Positions 16,464 to 25,126 of a stretch of 64,000 nt of DNA are shown one piece after another. The DNA is from JAAGZL01 sp050291365 (GTDB lineage: Bacteria; Pseudomonadota; Gammaproteobacteria; Chromatiales; Chromatiaceae), in contig JBNKJS010000038.1 in NCBI GenBank assembly GCA_050291365.1, positions 32,302-96,301 on the forward strand. The letters are read 5' to 3'. Below the pieces are notes generated by a model. The model saw only the letters and a list, made by a program, of their open reading frames with translations. It was not told the origin of the DNA and made no database searches. The translations under genes were made by a program, and so were the position numbers. Numbering within the stretch: position 1 is the stretch's first letter; each line of letters begins with the position of its first letter.

Positions 16464-17578
16464 TACTTTATTTCGAAGCTTGGCTTCCAACGACCGCCTA
16501 CTTTCTCAAATAGATCTTTATTAGCCCATTTATCTAGAACAATATTAAATTCCTCGAGAGACATTTGATAGTACTCAAGATATGTGTCAATAAATTCATC
16601 AGGATAATGACCATCATAAAGCGTTACCAGATTGACTGCCTGATCTCTCTCCATCGCTCCTCGCCGAATTTCAATCCCCGCATCCTGAGTCGCGCGGCCG
16701 AAACCGAACTTTAAGTACATAAGATAGGTATGCAAGGCATACAGAGCCTGATCATTCTGAGAAAAATTAGTAAAAGTACCTGCGTTAGTGTCCTCTGACT
16801 CTTTCAAACCACAGTGCTCTTTAGCTACTAGGTAGTTCCGGTATGGATCCCAATTTTCATAGTATGACCAATGGGTTATTTGTAGAGCTCCTCCCGTATC
16901 TTTAGTCTGCTCTGGAAAACGAAAGAAGTAGGTATTTGCTCCCTGCTTCTCAACTTCATCCAACACCAGGTCATATCCACCTTCCAGATAGATACGTTTC
17001 ATATACTCTATATCATAGATTGCGTTATCAGCAGTCTCCTTTGACCCGCCATACTCAACCTCGCCATCTTCACCATAAAAGACCAAATCAATTCCGAGCT
17101 TTTGAGCCAGTTTTAAAGGGGCCGACTGGATGGCTATAAGCCAACCGTAATAGGGGAATCCTTTTTCGATAAATCCAATCTTATTTACAATTCTAAGGGC
17201 TTCCGGATCCACTGAAACATGAATATGGTCATAGCCACTGTTGACAAAGTTCTTAAGATTTAGATCTCCCAGAGGAAGCTCCAGGGCCGGGCGGATGGTT
17301 ACCGCCAAGGGCTTCATCCCGTACACATGTTTCAGATTATAGGCGACATACGAACCATCCTTGCCCCCACTGACCGGAACCATACAGTCAAATCCACCAT
17401 CCCGGGAACGGTGTTTGTCGAGCAGGGCTCTTAGTTGCTCCTGTCGTTTACCCCAATCTATCTGCTGCTTCTTTTCTGCCCAGACACAAGCATTACAGAA
17501 CCCGCGCTCATCAAATGAGATGCGGGGACGGGTAGACATGTTCAAACATGACTTACACCAAAATACATCTTTACTCAC
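16463..17578 (-). CDS. N-acetyl sugar amidotransferase (WbpG/PseA/PtmG-like)
   Basis: This 371-residue protein belongs to the N-acetyl sugar amidotransferase family. A zinc-ribbon-like start (CKSCLNMSTRPRISFDERGFCNAC) is followed by the ATP-pyrophosphatase loop PVSGGKDGSYVAYNLK near residues 66-81 and a GEDGEVEYGG block near 170. It activates the acetamido group with ATP and swaps oxygen for ammonia supplied by HisH2/HisF2, giving an acetamidino group. The start codon is GTG at 17578. In this operon the natural acceptor is a legionaminic-type intermediate. The conserved residues are intact, so it looks functional. Confidence 0.9.
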   Translation of the reverse strand: MSKDVFWCKSCLNMSTRPRISFDERGFCNACVWAEKKQQIDWGKRQEQLRALLDKHRSRDGGFDCMVPVSGGKDGSYVAYNLKHVYGMKPLAVTIRPALELPLGDLNLKNFVNSGYDHIHVSVDPEALRIVNKIGFIEKGFPYYGWLIAIQSAPLKLAQKLGIDLVFYGEDGEVEYGGSKETADNAIYDIEYMKRIYLEGGYDLVLDEVEKQGANTYFFRFPEQTKDTGGALQITHWSYYENWDPYRNYLVAKEHCGLKESEDTNAGTFTNFSQNDQALYALHTYLMYLKFGFGRATQDAGIEIRRGAMERDQAVNLVTLYDGHYPDEFIDTYLEYYQMSLEEFNIVLDKWANKDLFEKVGGRWKPSFEIK

Positions 17579-17621
17579 TATCTTCTCACTCGTTTAAGAA
17601 TTTATTAAATGCACCTAATTA

Positions 17622-18425
17622 CTACCAGGCGGTCCAACCACCATCAACCATGACGTTCTGGCCTGTAACGTATGCTGACAAATCACTGGCAAGATAGGCT
17701 ATTACCCCCTTGAAATCCTCTTCAGTAGCCATCCTGTCCAGAGGCGTCCTCGCCTTGTAGCGCTCCACAAACTTCTCCGGTTGATTACGAAACACCCCGC
17801 CAGGCGATACTGCATTGACTCTGATATCTGGTGCCATTGTAGTGGCCAGCCAGCGAGTCAACTGCACGAGACCTCCCTTGGAAGCAGCGTAAGCTGCTGG
17901 ATTACCCATCTCCAACCCTTCATACAAAGAGTAGTCTGGACCGTTGACAGCGTAGATCGATGCCATGTTTATGATGGAGCCATTACCACTATCACGCAGC
18001 TTATGTGCCAGCCCTTTGCAAAGATCAAACGTAGCAGTCAGATTCACCTCTAGCGCTCGTCGCCAAGTCTCAACCGTCTGCTGTTCAAACTCACAACCCC
18101 AGCCTTCCAGCTCTGAAGTGCCAACGAAGGCGGCATTATTAACCAGGATATCAATGTCATAGTCCTGCTCACCCAGCCATGAAATCAACCATTTCCTTGC
18201 GCTAGAATCCTCAAGATCACAATCAAGGCACTTCACCTCAACGCTATTGGTTCCAAGCAGCATCTCCTTCAAATGGTCATAATCTGACCCAGGACGATCC
18301 ACCAATACCAAGTCACTACCAAGCTCTGCTAGCGTGATGGCAATCTGCTTGCCTATCTCACCCGTAGCGCCTGTTATTACGGCTCGCCTCCCCTGCAAAT
18401 CCATAAGTTGTGCAATGGACCTCAT
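17622..18425 (-). CDS. SDR oxidoreductase, PtmA-like
   Basis: This 267-residue classical short-chain dehydrogenase has VITGATGEIGKQIA near 15-28, DILVNNAAFVG near 94, INMASIYAV with the catalytic Ser near 153 and YAASKGG near 184. The C-terminal VTGQNVMVDGGWTAW is typical. Homologues named PtmA accompany legionaminic-acid genes in Campylobacter, where they are thought to act, with PtmF, in supplying the amino sugar precursor; that role is not firmly proven. The ATG at 18425 has a full AGGAGG-type site 5 bases before it and overlaps the legF stop by 4 bases, showing translational coupling. Confidence 0.82.
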   Translation of the reverse strand: MRSIAQLMDLQGRRAVITGATGEIGKQIAITLAELGSDLVLVDRPGSDYDHLKEMLLGTNSVEVKCLDCDLEDSSARKWLISWLGEQDYDIDILVNNAAFVGTSELEGWGCEFEQQTVETWRRALEVNLTATFDLCKGLAHKLRDSGNGSIINMASIYAVNGPDYSLYEGLEMGNPAAYAASKGGLVQLTRWLATTMAPDIRVNAVSPGGVFRNQPEKFVERYKARTPLDRMATEEDFKGVIAYLASDLSAYVTGQNVMVDGGWTAW

Positions 18426-19129
18426 AGGACCTCCTCAGGGCAATTGACAACAAGACATTCGGCAATACGAAAGTCGAGCGGTGTATCAATATCCAGAGCA
18501 CGCTCAGGGGGCACATAAACCCCCCTTACCCTACCTTCAAACAGGGCATTATACTCATTTACAAACTGAGGCCTAGCAACATAGGCCACCGTGGACATAT
18601 CGTACACCACGGGCGCATCCTGACGTCTGCTGATATTCTTTTTTGGAGAAACAGCCAGGGAACAATATCCCTCCTGGTCGTTAACCACCATATTGAAATA
18701 GGGGCTACGGTGCGCATCACTATAGGTGACCACCACATCAACCTCTCCTTTTTCGTATTCATCCAGGCAATTCTCTATATCCTGAGATTTTCTGAGTGGC
18801 GCCGTAGCAGGCACTACCACCAACCCATCTAACTGCTCCTGATCATGCTCTGCGAGATACCTAAGCGCATGGCGCCATACTAGCCACTCGGGGCTGTCGT
18901 CGCGCCCCAGATCTGCTGGCCTTATAAATGGCACCTCGGCACCGCACTCCTTTGCTACCTTGGCAATCTCTTCTGAATCTGTAGATACGATCACTCTGGA
19001 TATCTTTTTAACCTGCTTTGCTGCCTGAATAGCCCAGCCAATCAGCGGCATACCTCCAAGCTGCCGAATATTTTTCCCCGGCACCCCCTTGGAACCACCT
19101 CTGGCACAAATTAGCGCTACATATCTCAC
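18422..19129 (-). CDS. legF: CMP-nonulosonate (legionaminic/sialic acid) cytidylyltransferase
   Basis: This 235-residue enzyme has the CMP-sialate synthetase N terminus ALICARGGSKGVPGKNIRQLGG, the STDSEEIA block near 49 and the RPADLGRDDSP block near 70. It activates the nine-carbon sugar with CTP to give the CMP-sugar donor. Sialate, pseudaminate and legionaminate versions share these motifs; the surrounding LegB/LegG/LegI genes make legionaminate the best guess. The start is GTG at 19129, overlapping the previous stop by 4 bases (GTGA). Also known as PtmB/NeuA. Confidence 0.88.
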   Translation of the reverse strand: MRYVALICARGGSKGVPGKNIRQLGGMPLIGWAIQAAKQVKKISRVIVSTDSEEIAKVAKECGAEVPFIRPADLGRDDSPEWLVWRHALRYLAEHDQEQLDGLVVVPATAPLRKSQDIENCLDEYEKGEVDVVVTYSDAHRSPYFNMVVNDQEGYCSLAVSPKKNISRRQDAPVVYDMSTVAYVARPQFVNEYNALFEGRVRGVYVPPERALDIDTPLDFRIAECLVVNCPEEVL

Positions 19130-20163
19130 AGATATACCACCTGACCATTTGTATTTGAGACTCTGGCTGCCTCTACTGCCAATAAAACGGCTTTACCATC
19201 TTCCCCGGTAATGCACGGCTCGACACCATTCTCAACAGATGCAATAAAATGCTTCAACTCTTCGCGGTAGGTAAAGTCCCGTTCTGCCTGGTCTGACATA
19301 AGCTCTTCCCAATTGCTTGCACCAGGAGACATAAGCTCCACCTTGCCCGTCACACCGTCCCAACGCAGTGTACCACTCTCTCCAATAGCCACACACTGGC
19401 GAGTTGTATCCTGCCGCACAAAATCCATATTGAGCGTGGCCACTAACTGACTGCCAGAATCATCCTTTTTGAAGCCGAGTTGAAGGTGTGCCGTATCTTC
19501 CACATCTATCTCCAGACTGCTTTGGCGCAAAAGCGAAGCCTTAACCCACTCCACCGACCCAAACAGCCACAGTAGATAATCGATCTCATGGCTAAGCTCC
19601 AGCAACACCCCGCCGCCCAGCTGCTTCTTGGCGGATACCGTATTGCGATAATCTGAATCGGGTCGCCAACCAGGTAGATACTGGCCAACCTCAGCGCGAA
19701 CAGACATGATACGCCCAACCTTCCCCTGCTTAAGCAACTCTCGAAAAGCAATCAGGCTTGTCAAAAAACGCAGATTGTATCCGACCATCAACCTTACGCC
19801 CCGCTCCTTACAAGCAGCAATCAATTGAGTTACGCAATCTATTTTATCGGAGATCGGCTTCTCCACCAGTAGATGTATCCCTGACCGCGCGAGGGGCAAA
19901 GCTGCATCCATATGCATAGGAGAGGGGTTTGTAATAAGGGCTACATCAGGGGCAAATCCAATGGCATCATCAATGGTAGCAAAACAGTGCCTGACTCCCA
20001 GTGACTCTGCCTTGCCATCAGTGCTTGTCTGGTGCCGTAACACGGCAATATCAACATCCGGATAGAACTCATGAAGAATGCGCACATAGCGGCTGCCAAT
20101 ACTACCCAACCCAACAATAAGTATCTTGTTTACGGCCTTACCACCACCATCCGGCCCGATCAT
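19126..20163 (-). CDS. Gfo/Idh/MocA-family oxidoreductase, PtmF-like
   Basis: This 345-residue NAD(P)-dependent sugar oxidoreductase has the Rossmann motif ILIVGLGSIGSRYVR near 14-28, the EKPISD motif near 98 with the family Lys, and a substrate block GGGVLLELSHEIDYLLWLFG near 185. Similar genes (PtmF) sit in Campylobacter legionaminic-acid clusters beside PtmA and PtmE and are thought to help make the GlcN precursor. The gene overlaps both neighbours by 4 bases (ATGA and GTGA), so it is made in step with them. Confidence 0.82.
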   Translation of the reverse strand: MIGPDGGGKAVNKILIVGLGSIGSRYVRILHEFYPDVDIAVLRHQTSTDGKAESLGVRHCFATIDDAIGFAPDVALITNPSPMHMDAALPLARSGIHLLVEKPISDKIDCVTQLIAACKERGVRLMVGYNLRFLTSLIAFRELLKQGKVGRIMSVRAEVGQYLPGWRPDSDYRNTVSAKKQLGGGVLLELSHEIDYLLWLFGSVEWVKASLLRQSSLEIDVEDTAHLQLGFKKDDSGSQLVATLNMDFVRQDTTRQCVAIGESGTLRWDGVTGKVELMSPGASNWEELMSDQAERDFTYREELKHFIASVENGVEPCITGEDGKAVLLAVEAARVSNTNGQVVYL

Positions 20164-21203
20164 GCACCAGCATCCCGATTCGCTCGTTCAAACTCTTCCA
20201 TACGACCAATATCGAGCCAATGCTCATGTATTGGAAATGAGTTTACCTGTTTGCCAGACCGAACTGCTTCATCCAGCAGATGTGGCATATCTAGGTAGTT
20301 GCTCCCTACCACACTCTTTACCAACTTCTGACTTAAAACATATATGCCGGCATTCACAAAAAACTTATGCACTGGCTTCTCTACAATACTCTTGATGACC
20401 TGATCTTCCACCTTGATTACACCGTATGGCACCTGGAAGTCATACTCGCGCACACACACAGTGGCAATACCACCCTGAGTATTATGAAAATCGAGCAGCC
20501 TTTCATAATTAACGTCGGTAAGCAGGTCTCCGTTCATCATCATGACAGGAAGGTCTGGTAACCCCTCAGGCAACAGACCCAATGCTCCTGCCGTGCCCAA
20601 TGGCTCATCTTCATGGACATAACAAATTCTTACGCCCCACTTACTACCATCGCCAAAATGGTCCTGAACCATTTCTGCTTTATAGTGGGTTGAAATATAG
20701 AAGTTATGAAATCCGCTCTCAATAAATTGATTAAGGATCGTTTCCAGAATCGGCTTGGATCCAATCTTAAGCAGAGGTTTTGGTATGTCATTGGTAAGCG
20801 GCCTCAGGCGTTTACCAAACCCACCAGCCATAAGAAAAACAGGATTATCCAGTCTATCTTTTTTTATCAGATGCTGAAGTGTTTCCAGCCCCACCACACA
20901 ACCGGCATCGTCCACAATTGGAACCTGCAGAAGATCTTTGGTTTTCATCATCGCCAGGATTGACTCACGCCCATCCTTGATATGAGCGATGGTGGGATCC
21001 TTTCTCATAACCTCTTCCAACCTGGCATCCATACTCATATGCCGCATAAGCGCCCTGCGGATATCACCATCTGTAATGGTGCCCAGCAGCCTACCTTGTT
21101 CATCGGCTACCATGACGATCTTTAACGCTTCACGGTCCAACGCCTGGACTGCCTTCTCCATGACATCATCTGGACTGAGTACTATCGATCTCCAATCATG
21201 CAC
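20160..21203 (-). CDS. Nucleotidyltransferase with N-terminal CBS pair, PtmE-like (glucosamine-1-phosphate guanylyltransferase)
   Basis: Two CBS motifs fill residues 1-115 and a sugar-phosphate nucleotidyltransferase domain the rest (VFLMAGGFGKRLRPLTNDIPKPLLKIG near 122-148, then MMNGDLLTD near 217). This CBS plus NTP-transferase design is that of PtmE, which in Campylobacter joins GlcN-1-phosphate to GTP to give GDP-glucosamine, the first committed step of the GDP-linked legionaminic-acid route. The start is GTG at 21203. The CBS domains may sense a nucleotide such as CMP or AMP (inference). Confidence 0.85.
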   Translation of the reverse strand: MHDWRSIVLSPDDVMEKAVQALDREALKIVMVADEQGRLLGTITDGDIRRALMRHMSMDARLEEVMRKDPTIAHIKDGRESILAMMKTKDLLQVPIVDDAGCVVGLETLQHLIKKDRLDNPVFLMAGGFGKRLRPLTNDIPKPLLKIGSKPILETILNQFIESGFHNFYISTHYKAEMVQDHFGDGSKWGVRICYVHEDEPLGTAGALGLLPEGLPDLPVMMMNGDLLTDVNYERLLDFHNTQGGIATVCVREYDFQVPYGVIKVEDQVIKSIVEKPVHKFFVNAGIYVLSQKLVKSVVGSNYLDMPHLLDEAVRSGKQVNSFPIHEHWLDIGRMEEFERANRDAGA

Positions 21204-21206
21204 AAT

Positions 21207-21863
21207 CTAGCTCTCTCTCGATTCAGTCATATTCTTACGCTTTTGGATGAATGTTGTGTTATCAGGTATATCCCGGTAAACCACGGATCCAGCAGCAACC
21301 ACACTACCTAGCCCTATAGATATGCTTTGGATTATGACAGATCCAGTTCCCAGATGGACACCATCACCCATACGCACCCCGCCACTACACACAACTCCTG
21401 GAGCGATATGGCAATTAGCCCCAATGACGCAATCATGATCAAGCAACGCGCCGGTATTTATAATGGAATCGCGCCCTATACCAACCTCCGGCTGAATAAC
21501 TGCACCCGCCATTATCTGAACGCCCTCTGCAAGCGCAACACCTTCAGCAATAACTGCAGAGGGATGGATGACTGATGTAAATCGGTATCCCAATTCACGC
21601 ATTCGCACAGATTGCTGCCATCTTGCATTATTGCCAGGCATGGCGCCTATACCATTAGCCAGCTCTACTGCTTCTGGAGAATATTCGTCTAGCGCCTGAT
21701 CATGATCCAGAACGATTGAGCCACATAATTCTATACCCGGCTCGGTGTCCGGAGTCAGCAAACCTATTATCTTTCGACCTGATTGTCGCAAGGCCTCAGC
21801 TACAACCTTGGCATGCCCACCAGCACCCAAAATTATAACCGGCCGAGTCCTATCTCCATTCAT
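21207..21863 (-). CDS. Sugar N/O-acetyltransferase (NeuD/LegH-like)
   Basis: This 218-residue enzyme has an N-terminal Rossmann-like domain (VIILGAGGHAKVVAEALRQSG near 9-29, a classic PglD/NeuD start) and a C-terminal hexapeptide helix. In the legionaminic pathway LegH N-acetylates the 4-amino sugar; in sialate clusters NeuD O-acetylates. No other gene in this operon fills the LegH role, so I favour LegH, but NeuD is equally compatible. The start overlaps the legI stop by 4 bases. The histidine expected for catalysis lies in LDHDCVIG near residue 141. Confidence 0.82.
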   Translation of the reverse strand: MNGDRTRPVIILGAGGHAKVVAEALRQSGRKIIGLLTPDTEPGIELCGSIVLDHDQALDEYSPEAVELANGIGAMPGNNARWQQSVRMRELGYRFTSVIHPSAVIAEGVALAEGVQIMAGAVIQPEVGIGRDSIINTGALLDHDCVIGANCHIAPGVVCSGGVRMGDGVHLGTGSVIIQSISIGLGSVVAAGSVVYRDIPDNTTFIQKRKNMTESRES

Positions 21864-22942
21864 CGAATAACCTCATCGACTCTATAGTCTGCTTGGCTCC
21901 TCTCACCCAGAAGATCCCAATACTCCATTGGGCTTCTACCAATCCCTGGACGTTTTATGGTCAAGTTGTCCTCAGTAAAGAGATCCCCTTTCCTGATGTC
22001 GTTTGCTGCTACCAAACTTTTACGAGCAACATCTCGGTTACCTGTTTCAGACGGCATGGGTTCTTTGACCCCATCACCCAAAGCCTGCTCTGTGGCGCGG
22101 ATAGCTGTAACCATGGCTTTCAACTCATCCGGTTCCAGGGATGCCGCGTGATCCGGACCAGGCAGACTTTTATCCAGTGTCAGATGTTTTTCGATCAAAC
22201 ATGCGCCTAAGGCAACAGCCGCAATGGGGACTGTGATCCCTTCACTATGATCAGAATATCCAACATCCAAATTAAACGCAGCGCGCATAGTCTGCATGGC
22301 CCTGAGGTTAATATCTGTAATTGGCGCAGGATATTCGGTAGTGCAGTGTAACAGCCGAACCTTTTCACGTAACAACTGTTGAGCTTCAGATAAACCGTAT
22401 GCCTCTACAAAGGCGTCACTGGAAGGTGAAATTTCGGCATTCGAACCATGTATCAACCCAAAAGCGATGACACCAAGAGCCTCTTCAACCTCCTCCAATG
22501 TTGCCATTCCAGTGGATATAATCAAATCACATCCTGTCCTGGCATGCGCCAATAGAGATGGCCCATTGGTCAACTCGCCGGAGGGGATTTTTAAGGTCTT
22601 AAGGCCAAGATCATTGACCAGAAAACCCAAACTCTCCATATCGAATGCAGAAGAGAGAAAGTTGATACCTTGTTTTGCACAGTAACTGACAAGATCACGA
22701 TGGGCTTCATGCCCCAATTCCAAGCGCTGCAACATAGCCAGTTGCGATTCGTCTGTTTCTGTGGCCCGTTGCTGGTAGTTGGCTTTTACAGCTGCAGATG
22801 TCGCCAGCTCATCGGCCCGGAAGGTCTGGAATTTCACGGCATCTGCCCCGGCCGCTACCGCAGCATCCACCAACTGAAAAGCTAAGTCTGGGTCTCCATT
22901 GTGATTAACCCCAGCTTCAGCAATTACATAGGTGCGAGTCAC
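21860..22942 (-). CDS. legI: Legionaminic-acid (N-acetylneuraminate-type) synthase
   Basis: This 360-residue NeuB-family enzyme has the TIM-barrel start VIAEAGVNHNGD, DAVKFQTFRADEL near 34, LKIPSGELTN near 118 and YSDHSEGITVPIAAVALGA near 228, plus a C-terminal SAF/antifreeze-like domain (KSLVAANDIRKGD near 310). It condenses phosphoenolpyruvate with a six-carbon 2,4-diamino sugar to give the nine-carbon acid. Because LegG-type epimerase and LegB-type dehydratase follow, legionaminate is more likely than neuraminate. The start is GTG with a 4-base overlap with legG. Confidence 0.9.
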   Translation of the reverse strand: MTRTYVIAEAGVNHNGDPDLAFQLVDAAVAAGADAVKFQTFRADELATSAAVKANYQQRATETDESQLAMLQRLELGHEAHRDLVSYCAKQGINFLSSAFDMESLGFLVNDLGLKTLKIPSGELTNGPSLLAHARTGCDLIISTGMATLEEVEEALGVIAFGLIHGSNAEISPSSDAFVEAYGLSEAQQLLREKVRLLHCTTEYPAPITDINLRAMQTMRAAFNLDVGYSDHSEGITVPIAAVALGACLIEKHLTLDKSLPGPDHAASLEPDELKAMVTAIRATEQALGDGVKEPMPSETGNRDVARKSLVAANDIRKGDLFTEDNLTIKRPGIGRSPMEYWDLLGERSQADYRVDEVIR

Positions 22943-24114
22943 GAATCCACCTCAAGATCAAAAAAGCTCTTCTTGAGAATATCGTTTAAGGGATAACTGC
23001 GGACCACACTCAATATCTTCTCCGCAGCACCTCCATCCCCGTAAGGGTTTGTTGTATGTGCCAACCCATCCTGAAACTCTCGACCAAACAGCCTCTGCAT
23101 TGCGGCCAGGATATCTTTACTCTCTGGGACAGAGTCGATCACATTATTCGCCTTGAGCCTACCTCGCTGACGATCTCCTATATTAACCACTCCAACTTTA
23201 AAACTTGGCGCCTCAATCAAACCACTGGATGAATTTCCCACGACACCATCCATGTACTGCATGGCTGAAAGATAGTTGAGCTGTCCTAATGAGTTACGCG
23301 CAATACTGGTTGACGCATGCGCCTCAACATACTCATCAATCATTTGGTTAACTACTCGCCCATCTGGATCAGCATTCGCTTTAGTGAAAATAATATGGGT
23401 TTCTTTAAGCTGGTCCAGGGCCAACAACAGCTCCTTGAACTGGGTCTGCGCCGTTGAATGTTCTAGTGTAACGGGATGAAAGGTAACCAGGAGATTACGT
23501 TTACCAAGATTAAATCCAATCGCGTCCTCTAGCTCATCTCTAGAAAGCAGTTGCAACCGCTTGATATTGTCAATCCCGAGGGCACCAACGGTGTAAACCC
23601 TGCCTGGGTCCTCACCCAGTTGGATAACCCTTTTACGATACTCCTCAGCCGCCACAAAGTGAAGATGAGACATCTTGGTAATGGAGTGACGAAAGGACTC
23701 GTCAAAAGCACCCTCGGTGGTTTCGCCACCATGTAGGTGTGCGAGTGGGATTCTGGCCACTGTCGCTGCGGCTGCCGCTGAAAATATCTCAAAACGATCC
23801 CCCAGGACTACCACCAAATCTGGCGCCAGATCTGAATAGGCATCCGCAAAACCGGACATTGCCAAACCCATAGACTTGGTGATACCAACCGGTGTATCAG
23901 AGGAGAGCAACATTTCCACCTTGCGCGAAATGGCAAATCCATCCGCCTCAATCTGGCGATAGGTAAGGCCGAACTCTGGAGACATGTGCATTCCAGTGAC
24001 AACCAGCTGCAATTCCAGGTCATCAGACGCCTCTATCTCCCGCATTAACCAGTACAGCAGGCCATACTCTGCTCGGGTACCTGTAATTACGCAGATTTTT
24101 CTTTTATCGCTCAT
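22939..24114 (-). CDS. legG: UDP/GDP-diacetylbacillosamine 2-epimerase (hydrolysing)
   Basis: This 391-residue NeuC/LegG-type hydrolysing 2-epimerase starts with KICVITGTRAEYGLLYWLMREI and shows VVLGDRFEIFSAAAAA near 103, HLHGGETTEGAFDESFRHSITK near 126 and GNSSSGLIEAPSF near 291, all diagnostic of the family. It epimerises and releases the nucleotide from the 2,4-diacetamido sugar to give the LegI substrate. The UDP- or GDP-linked form cannot be told from motifs; a PtmE homologue nearby favours the GDP route. A 14-base gap separates it from legB. Confidence 0.9.
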   Translation of the reverse strand: MSDKRKICVITGTRAEYGLLYWLMREIEASDDLELQLVVTGMHMSPEFGLTYRQIEADGFAISRKVEMLLSSDTPVGITKSMGLAMSGFADAYSDLAPDLVVVLGDRFEIFSAAAAATVARIPLAHLHGGETTEGAFDESFRHSITKMSHLHFVAAEEYRKRVIQLGEDPGRVYTVGALGIDNIKRLQLLSRDELEDAIGFNLGKRNLLVTFHPVTLEHSTAQTQFKELLLALDQLKETHIIFTKANADPDGRVVNQMIDEYVEAHASTSIARNSLGQLNYLSAMQYMDGVVGNSSSGLIEAPSFKVGVVNIGDRQRGRLKANNVIDSVPESKDILAAMQRLFGREFQDGLAHTTNPYGDGGAAEKILSVVRSYPLNDILKKSFFDLEVDS

Positions 24115-24128
24115 CTGTTTAGATATAA

Positions 24129-25106
24129 CTAAACGTTATATATGCCCGCCTTATAACTGGAAAGGTTTTTCGGATCAGTAATCCAATCAATGGTACGTTG
24201 CAGCCCTTCACGAATATCCACCCTTGGTTTAAATCCGGTTAGTTGTTCGATCTTGGTATTATCACACCATAGACGAAAGACCTCTGATTTCTCTGGACGT
24301 ATACGCTCATCATCCACAACAAACTCTACGTCGCCTTCCATCAGTTCCTTTATGATATTCAGAGTATCACCCACGCTGATCTCATAGTTTGACCCGATAT
24401 TGACCGTCTCTCCAATAGCGGCATCACAATTAGCGAGCTCCAAAAAACCGCGGCAGGTATCCTCTACATAATTAAAATCACGTGTAGGCGATACATCTCC
24501 AAGCTGTATCTGTTTTTTCCCAGTTGCGATCTGAGTAATGATGGTTGGAATCACCGCTCGCGCTGACTGCCTGGGGCCATAGGTATTAAATGGCCGCGCA
24601 ATAGTTACCGGCAAGTCAAAGGCATTAAAGTAACTGAACACCATAGCATCAGCAGCGATCTTGGTGGCGCTATATGGGGACTGGGCCTGTAGCGGGTGTT
24701 TCTCATCAATGGGAACATACTGAGCGGTTCCGTACACCTCGCTGGTAGAGGTGTGGATCAAGCGCTTGACCCCATTATCCAGCGCGGCCTGACAGATATT
24801 CAGAGTACCTTTAACATTGGTGTCAACATAACTTTCTGGCGCCACATAAGAGTAAGGGATGGCAATCAAGGCTGCTAGATGAAATACAACATCCATATCT
24901 TTGGTGATCTTACGGCAAAAGTGAGAATCCCTAATATCACCAGAGAGAATCTCGATACTGTCTTTGCACGCAACATCTTCCAACCAACCCCAGTTGTTGA
25001 ATGAGTTATATTGAGAGAGCGCAGAAACGCTATAACCTTCACGTACCAGCAATTCAGTCAGATGTGAGCCGATAAATCCGTCTGCGCCTGTAATCAGAGC
25101 TTTCAC
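24129..25106 (-). CDS. legB: Nucleotide-sugar 4,6-dehydratase (LegB-like)
   Basis: This extended SDR of 325 residues has LITGADGFIGSHLTELL near 4-20, HLAALIAIPYSYVAPESYVDTN near 76, the Ser/Thr block TSTSEVYGTAQYVP near 121 and the catalytic YSATK near 147-151. LegB removes water from GDP- or UDP-GlcNAc to give the 4-keto-6-deoxy sugar that is then aminated. The start is GTG at 25106. The usual next gene, the LegC aminotransferase, is not found in the window. Confidence 0.88.
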   Translation of the reverse strand: MKALITGADGFIGSHLTELLVREGYSVSALSQYNSFNNWGWLEDVACKDSIEILSGDIRDSHFCRKITKDMDVVFHLAALIAIPYSYVAPESYVDTNVKGTLNICQAALDNGVKRLIHTSTSEVYGTAQYVPIDEKHPLQAQSPYSATKIAADAMVFSYFNAFDLPVTIARPFNTYGPRQSARAVIPTIITQIATGKKQIQLGDVSPTRDFNYVEDTCRGFLELANCDAAIGETVNIGSNYEISVGDTLNIIKELMEGDVEFVVDDERIRPEKSEVFRLWCDNTKIEQLTGFKPRVDIREGLQRTIDWITDPKNLSSYKAGIYNV

Positions 25107-25126
25107 TTAGTAATTTTCCTGAATAA

